11,261 nt of DNA from Gonium pectorale (Eukaryota > Chlorophyta > Chlorophyceae > Chlamydomonadales > Volvocaceae), in NCBI GenBank assembly GCA_001584585.1, contig LSYV01000259.1, forward strand, positions 10,636 to 21,896. Reading direction: 5' to 3'. A model generated the notes under the pieces. It searched no databases. It was not told where the DNA came from and worked only from the letters and a program-made list of their open reading frames with translations. This document shows, one piece after another, positions 7,768 through 11,261 of the stretch. Position 1 is the first letter of the stretch, and each line of letters opens with the position of its first letter. The position numbers were made by a program, and so were the translations under genes.

Positions 7768-8684
7768 CCAGGTGAGGCGAAATACCGCGCAGTTCCATGA
7801 TTTCCTCAGATTACCTCAGGTCATATTGTTGAATTGATGCTCTATAGTATTTATGGTGGCTCCATGACGCGTAGCTGAGGTTTGACCAACGGTGATAGCA
7901 TGCGATAGCAACCCGCTGACCCACCACCCGGATTCTTGAACCTGCAGATTATTCTCATAGGATTATGGGACTCTGCTGGCCTGAGTTTGGTCGCGTGCCT
8001 ACGGGTTCAACACAGTGGTGAAGCGACATCCTCGTCCTGCGCCTAGCTTCCTTATGATGTGAGCAACTATATCGTTCTTCTTCCTCTTACAGCCCTTATG
8101 GTGCTTAATCGGCGCGTGTGTTCCACTGGCAGGGAGGCACCACTGCCATTCAGGACGATGTCCCCTCCACAGTTCTGCCCTTTTGATAGCTTAGAAAACC
8201 CAAACGTACTAAGCAATCCGTTGCGTTCACACAACCACCTGATCGCCCCTCCCCAACCAAACGCACCTTCCTGTAGGACGAGACAATGAACGGCAATATT
8301 GGACGCCAGGATGGAGTTACAAGCACGCAAGCTGCAATAGCCGCAGTGTGCAGGTGTGATTGGCCGGCTGGGGTGTCTTCGGGAACCGCTGCTGCCTGCA
8401 CCAATGGCGGCACCATAAGGGCAGTGGTAAAGCGGACAACAGCCCTTCTGTCAGGGGTTCGGCTACCAAGTGCAGCTAGTCATGCTCCTAACTTGCTGCC
8501 ACCGTTTCGGTTATCCCGTAGCACGGGGAACCACTGCACGTGGCAGCAACTTCAAACGTCACTGAACGGCCATATTTTTCCCCTTGCTTTGTGCAGACCG
8601 GCTTTTCTATCTGGTGCAGTGTGGGCCATGCGCATATTGGAGGAGGCGGTCCTGGCGTGTGGGCGTAGCGGCTTGCTGAAGTAG
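7768..8684. other. Stretch without recognised genes
   Basis: The open frames here (for example + 8286-8684) are short, and I find no domain, helix pattern or splice partner in them. I see no RNA gene and no clear repeat. The GC content is moderate, as in the rest of the right half. Confidence 0.45.
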
Positions 8685-9146
8685 CGGCTGGTTTCGGCTC
8701 AGTGGAGGCCATGGTGCAGCATATTGCAGCTGTCAGCAGCGTGCAAGGTCAGTGCTGTGGTAGTTGGTAGGGACAAGGCAGACCTGCATTGGGACGAGCA
8801 TGTGTACCGGGAACATGCTACTGGGCGCTGGGTCAGGGACTGAATGCGAACTGGAGCAGGAGCACGCGCTGTAATCCATAGCGAGATCAATACAACGTAG
8901 TACATGCTGGATGCAACTGAGCGGTACATGGACGAACGGAAGCATTGTTTTGTTTTGGCGGGGAAGCGACAACTGGTTGCCGCAACTGTCCTGTATATTG
9001 GTGACGAAGTGCATCTGACCTATAACGAACCGCATCTTGATTACTGTAACGTGCTTCGGAGCTGCAACGAAGTGTCGCTTATGCACGGGCACGAAGCCCT
9101 TCATTTACGGGCACGAAGCCCTTCACGGGCACGAAGCCCTTCATAA
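8685..9146 (+). pseudogene. Broken reading frame of unknown family
   Basis: One + frame stays protein-like from 8685 to about 9084 apart from two in-frame stops (TGA at 8841-8843 and TAG near 8898). Segments include VGRDKADLHWDEHVYREHA, then YMLDATERYMDERKHCFVLA and VLYIGDEVHLTYNEPHLDY. The charged/hydrophobic balance differs from random frames nearby. The GDEVHLTYNEPHLD segment recalls the end of SET domains (GEEVxxxYG), but the upstream SET motif with NH.C is missing, so I do not assign it. After about 9085 the frame runs into the ACGAAGC repeats. The opposite strand also has a 124-codon open frame (9104-8733), with less protein-like content. Confidence 0.28.
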
Positions 9147-9181
9147 GCATGCCCGTGCATAAGCGGGCACGAAGCCCTTCA
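9076..9181 (+). repeat. Four GGGCACGAAGCCCTTCA units within a 15-bp inverted repeat
   Basis: The 17-bp unit occurs exactly at 9087-9103, 9109-9125, 9127-9143 and 9165-9181. CGCTTATGCACGGGC at 9076-9090 and its perfect reverse complement at 9151-9165 enclose the first three units, so the block could fold into a large cruciform. Each unit also holds a short internal palindrome (GGGC...GCCC). Confidence 0.92.
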
Positions 9182-9216
9182 TTTTTTCCTTAGTTTGTGG
9201 TTTCGGAGCCATTGAC

Positions 9217-9420
9217 TCTTCGTTTCTGGCTGGCTTCGTAGTGACGACTGGCTTCGTAGCGGTGACTGGCTTCGTAGCGGCGACTGGCTTCGTAGCAGAG
9301 AATTATTGTCCAACTCCTTTCTGTAACGAAGCAGCACATACGAAGCGACACATACGAAGCCAGCGACGAAGCGGTAATGAACCCAACGACAACGAAGAGG
9401 TAACGAAGCGGTAACGAAGC
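9217..9420. repeat. Arrays of GCTTCGT then ACGAAGC (same motif, opposite orientations)
   Basis: GCTTCGT occurs at 9233, 9251, 9269 and 9287, exactly 18 bp apart, within a unit like GACTGGCTTCGTAGCGG. The reverse complement ACGAAGC then occurs at 9326, 9340, 9354, 9366, 9403 and 9414, plus a variant at 9392. With the 17-bp units to the left, 14 exact copies of one 7-mer lie in about 330 bp. On the minus strand the 18-bp array would read as a Ser-Gln-Arg-rich repeat, but I do not take it as coding. Confidence 0.9.
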
Positions 9421-9450
9421 GACCCCGTTCCCAGAGTGCCCCCCCACACG

Positions 9451-9525
9451 CCCAGCAACACCAGAGGTCACGAGAGGCGCCCTGGCGGGCGCAGCCGCCC
9501 CCCAGCAACGCCAGAGGTCACGAGG
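9451..9525 (+). repeat. Two 25-bp direct repeats exactly 50 bp apart
   Basis: CCCAGCAAC[A/G]CCAGAGGTCACGAG occurs at 9451 and again at 9501. The sequence between is GC-rich (GGCGCCCTGGCGGGCGCAG). Its core GAGGTCAC reappears in reverse complement (GTGACCTC) twice at about 10699-10730. Confidence 0.85.
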
Positions 9526-9529
9526 AAGT

Positions 9530-10109
9530 CACCCCATCTGACGAACTCACGACCCAACGACCACTGGCTCTGCAAGAAGCCCTTCTCTACGGCAGGCCAC
9601 CAGCGCATGAAGAAGGTCCAGGTGCGTCAGTCGCGGCACCACTTGATGATGGTGCGCTGGCAAAGACAAGCTCGGGTCGGATCCAGTCCGTTGGCGGCGC
9701 CATGAGTGCATTGTAGTTGAGAATGCGCCACATGGTCGCTCGGTCGGCGTTCGCAGCGCCAGGGGGCAGCCTGGGGGTTCGCAAGCACAGCAGCAAGAAC
9801 GTCAGAAACAGATGCGTGTGACTCATAGTTTGACAAGACACGCTGCAGAGATGTGACAAGCGCTTCGCTGGCTCGCAGCCTCTCTCCCAACTCCCAGCTC
9901 CCAGGGCACAAGACCCCAGCTTCCATGTCCTCCTGCACCCACTTGTCGTTGGAGATGAGGATGGCAATGCTGGACGCCACCACCTCGTCAGTGCGCTCGC
10001 GCTCAAAAGCCAGCGCCGCCTCCAGTGCAGCAACATGCTCCGCCGCCTGCTGAGAATACCCCTGAGCGATGAGCTCCTGGGCACGAGCCTCCATGTTGTT
10101 TGGTTTAGC
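9530..10109 (-). pseudogene. Minus-strand gene remnant with helical N-terminus, two frameshifts and a stop; family unknown
   Basis: Reading right to left, a clear acceptor (pyrimidine-rich tract, then CATACAG, ending at 10110) opens the exon at 10109, with a possible start ATG at 10094. The first 108 or so codons look real: MEARAQELIAQGYSQQAAEH, then AALAFERERTDEVVASSIAI, a charged helical region ending near DVLAAVLANPQ. At a G-run zone (about 9757-9778) protein-like sequence moves to another frame (RATMWRILNYNALMAPPTDW, IRPELVFA). Near 9660-9672 it moves back to the first frame: QRTIIKWCRD, a TGA at 9627-9629, then RTWTFFMRWWPAVEKGF and REFVRWGDF. Two shifts and one stop point to a decayed gene, or to sequencing error in homopolymers. 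The Trp-rich end is distinctive but I cannot name the family. Upstream exons were not found. Confidence 0.5.
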
Positions 10110-10160
10110 CTGTATGGGTAAAAAAGGTAACAATCCAATGGCGCGAATTCAGTGGACATG

Positions 10161-10174
10161 AGGGAGGCCTCCCT
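10161..10174. repeat. Perfect 14-bp palindrome
   Basis: AGGGAGGCCTCCCT is self-complementary and lies between an outer CATGAGG (10158-10164) and its reverse complement CCTCATG (10176-10182). It lies between the minus-strand pseudogene and the + strand terminal exon. Confidence 0.7.
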
Positions 10175-10251
10175 GCCTCATGACCTCCGTAGCCAACCAT
10201 GACGAGGAGCCCCCCACAGTACACTCACCCCCTGACCCCCGCCGCCCCCAG

Positions 10252-10346
10252 GCTATGTGCTGAGAACCTACGACCCCATGGACCCCCTGGCGACGCCCAG
10301 GCGCCGGTGGGATAAACCTGGCACCAGCTTTGGAGGCTGGGCCTGA
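10252..10346 (+). CDS. Isolated terminal exon of an unrecognised + strand gene
   Basis: A good acceptor (pyrimidine-rich CCCCCGCCGCCCCCAG, ending at 10251) is followed by a frame of 30 codons to TGA at 10344-10346: YVLRTYDPMDPLATPRRRWD, then KPGTSFGGWA. The composition and the acceptor look authentic. The exon needs a phase-1 upstream exon (one base carried over), and no suitable partner lies close by: the preceding DNA holds the minus-strand pseudogene. It may be a captured or transposed gene fragment, or the last exon after a long intron. I do not recognise the family. Confidence 0.4.
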
Positions 10347-10358
10347 GCTGGAAGCTCA
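10344..10358 (+). other. Small hairpin starting at the stop codon of the isolated exon
   Basis: TGAGCT-GGA-AGCTCA is a 6-bp perfect stem with a 3-nt loop that begins with the TGA stop itself. It is short enough to be chance. Confidence 0.4.
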
Positions 10359-10511
10359 GAAGGCTCAAGAAGACGCCCCAAACTCCTAAATACAAGCGAA
10401 CCCGAGCCCCCCAGCGAGCGCAATGACTCACTTGGGTTGTACTGAGCTTAGCTCACACAGTCGGCGGTCGCGAATTTCCAGTGGAAGGAAGCTCCGATTT
10501 GGTGAACGTCC

Positions 10512-10724
10512 TTGATCGACTGCCACCAAAGTCCGCCGACCGAGCCCCGAGTAACACAGACGAGACCTACAGGATGCAAGGGCAACAGCGAAGGTCAGTG
10601 TCCATCGGAAGAGGACTCTGGAAGTCGCTCGCCAAGATTCTCGATCGAATGCCCACTCTACCGAGCTTTGCGAGCGCCCCCCGAGCTGCTGGAACTCTTT
10701 GTGACCTCTGTGAACTCACTGTGA
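10512..10724 (+). pseudogene. Possible LINE reverse-transcriptase C-terminal remnant
   Basis: A 70-codon frame contains QCPSEED, a gap, then SIECPLYRALRAPPELLELF. The end of many L1-type LINE ORF2 proteins carries a zinc-knuckle pattern of the form C-x2-C...ED..H...CP.Y..LR, and the ED...ECPLYRALR order fits. The second Cys and the His of the knuckle are not in place, and no reverse-transcriptase core is seen upstream, so this would be a short degraded tail at most. The rest of the frame is not recognisable. Confidence 0.25.
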
Positions 10725-10730
10725 CCTCTC
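10699..10730 (+). repeat. Two GTGACCTCT copies, inverse of the 9451/9501 core
   Basis: GTGACCTCT occurs twice about 21 bp apart, separated by a stretch containing GTGAACTCACT. The word is the reverse complement of the AGAGGTCAC core of the pair at 9451 and 9501. The two pairs could mark the ends of one unit of about 1.25 kb, but the match outside the core is poor. Confidence 0.45.
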
Positions 10731-10739
10731 GAGGGCCCA

Positions 10740-11261
10740 GCGCAGCAAGAGGTGCGAGGAACTCCAGGCCGTGCCGAGCAACTGGACGAACCGCACACAG
10801 CGCATATAGCTCGCGCTGAGCTACACGGGACGCCGGTGCTGTACAGCGGGTCGGGAACTCACCGGGTGCTCATATAACCTCTTCCCAGAGCTTAACACGG
10901 AACCATTTCAGCTATAACGCGAAATATCTAATGTGTGCGCCTTGAGGGCCGCTCAACAAAACAGAACAAGCATTGGTGAACGCAAGTAAGAGTTGAGCAA
11001 GAATAAGGCTTCAGCATGGTATGACGCAGAATGCAATTGGTGCGGTTACGTACGTTGGGTACTGTGGGCGATATGACATGTATGTGCTGGAAAGTAACCT
11101 TGGCACCCGTAATAACTCATGAAGGCAGCAGCACACTCCACGGATGCGCGAAATTACTGTGTACAAAGCCTGCTCTCCGACGCCAACGAATGGGCATGCC
11201 TCTGGAAGGGCTGGGCGTCACAGCCAAGACACAGTACGGGCTGTATGTACAGTGGGGTGTC
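10740..11261. other. Right-hand stretch without recognised genes
   Basis: Past about 10.75 kb I find no protein-like frame longer than a few dozen codons on either strand, no RNA gene and no clear repeat. AT content is higher than to the left. Confidence 0.45.

Noticed and set aside
760..8020. GGTTCAA words as possible tRNA B-boxes (near 774 and 8001)
   Set aside because: Neither is followed by the required complementary positions or preceded by a matching A-box and cloverleaf stems.
8286..8684. 132-codon + strand open frame
   Set aside because: Composition looks random (many Ala, Ser, Gly, Thr and scattered Cys), with no domain, helix pattern or splice context.
8733..9104. 124-codon minus-strand open frame
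   Set aside because: Open without stops but rich in Cys, His, Met and Val with no motif. The opposite strand reads more like protein, though broken.
9076..9420. Repeat arrays considered as a CRISPR locus
   Set aside because: The units are 17-18 bp with little or no spacer and mixed orientation, in DNA with eukaryotic introns. Repeat-spacer regularity is absent.
7406..10346. Joining the donor at 7610 (phase 1) to the acceptor at 10251 (phase 1) as one gene
   Set aside because: The phases agree, but the intron would cross the element's right end, the repeat arrays and a minus-strand pseudogene. Phase agreement alone is a one-in-three chance.

Overview
The window looks like nuclear DNA of a GC-rich unicellular or colonial eukaryote, most likely a chlorophyte green alga of the Chlamydomonas/Volvox type. 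The reasons are spliceosomal introns of about 220-350 bp with GTGAGT/GTGCGC/GTACGT donors and CACAG or TGCAG acceptors, strong GC bias in coding positions, long Ala/Ser/Pro low-complexity linkers, and a TGTAA poly(A) signal followed by TG repeats. No operon structure, bacterial ribosome-binding sites, CRISPR array, rRNA or tRNA was seen.

Region 1 (1-5.97 kb) is GC-rich and holds two genes on the + strand. The first is the 3' end of a Ulp1/C48 (SUMO-protease-like) cysteine protease with its full His-Asp-Gln-Cys active site. About 680 bp later a nine-exon gene begins (1273-5784). I rebuilt it from splice sites whose phases all agree. It encodes about 757 residues (814 under an alternative acceptor): an N-terminal domain I do not recognise, a likely OB fold of the RPA/SSB type, a third small alpha/beta region, a long Ala-rich linker and a very acidic C-terminal tail. 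A (CTG)n tract lies at the acceptor of intron 7 and could be intronic or encode poly-alanine.

Region 2 (about 6.0-8.7 kb) is lower in GC and mostly non-coding. It contains a compact DNA-transposon-like element (about 7026-7767) with imperfect terminal inverted repeats, mirror-image arrays of an 11-bp subterminal repeat, and what looks like a lone first exon of a lost transposase. It is probably a deletion derivative.

Region 3 (8.7-11.26 kb) is repeat and gene debris: a broken + strand reading frame, dense arrays of an ACGAAGC motif in both orientations, a pair of 25-bp repeats exactly 50 bp apart, a minus-strand pseudogene (helical N-terminus, two frameshifts and a stop), a lone C-terminal + strand exon, and a weak LINE-like C-terminal remnant.

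The Ulp1 protease and the OB-fold gene may belong together. Ulp1-type proteases are carried by several eukaryotic DNA transposons (Zisupton/KDZ, some Mutator-like and CACTA elements), and ssDNA-binding OB proteins occur in Helitrons. A large mobile element spanning region 1 is therefore a reasonable hypothesis, but no transposase or element end is visible there, so it remains inference.
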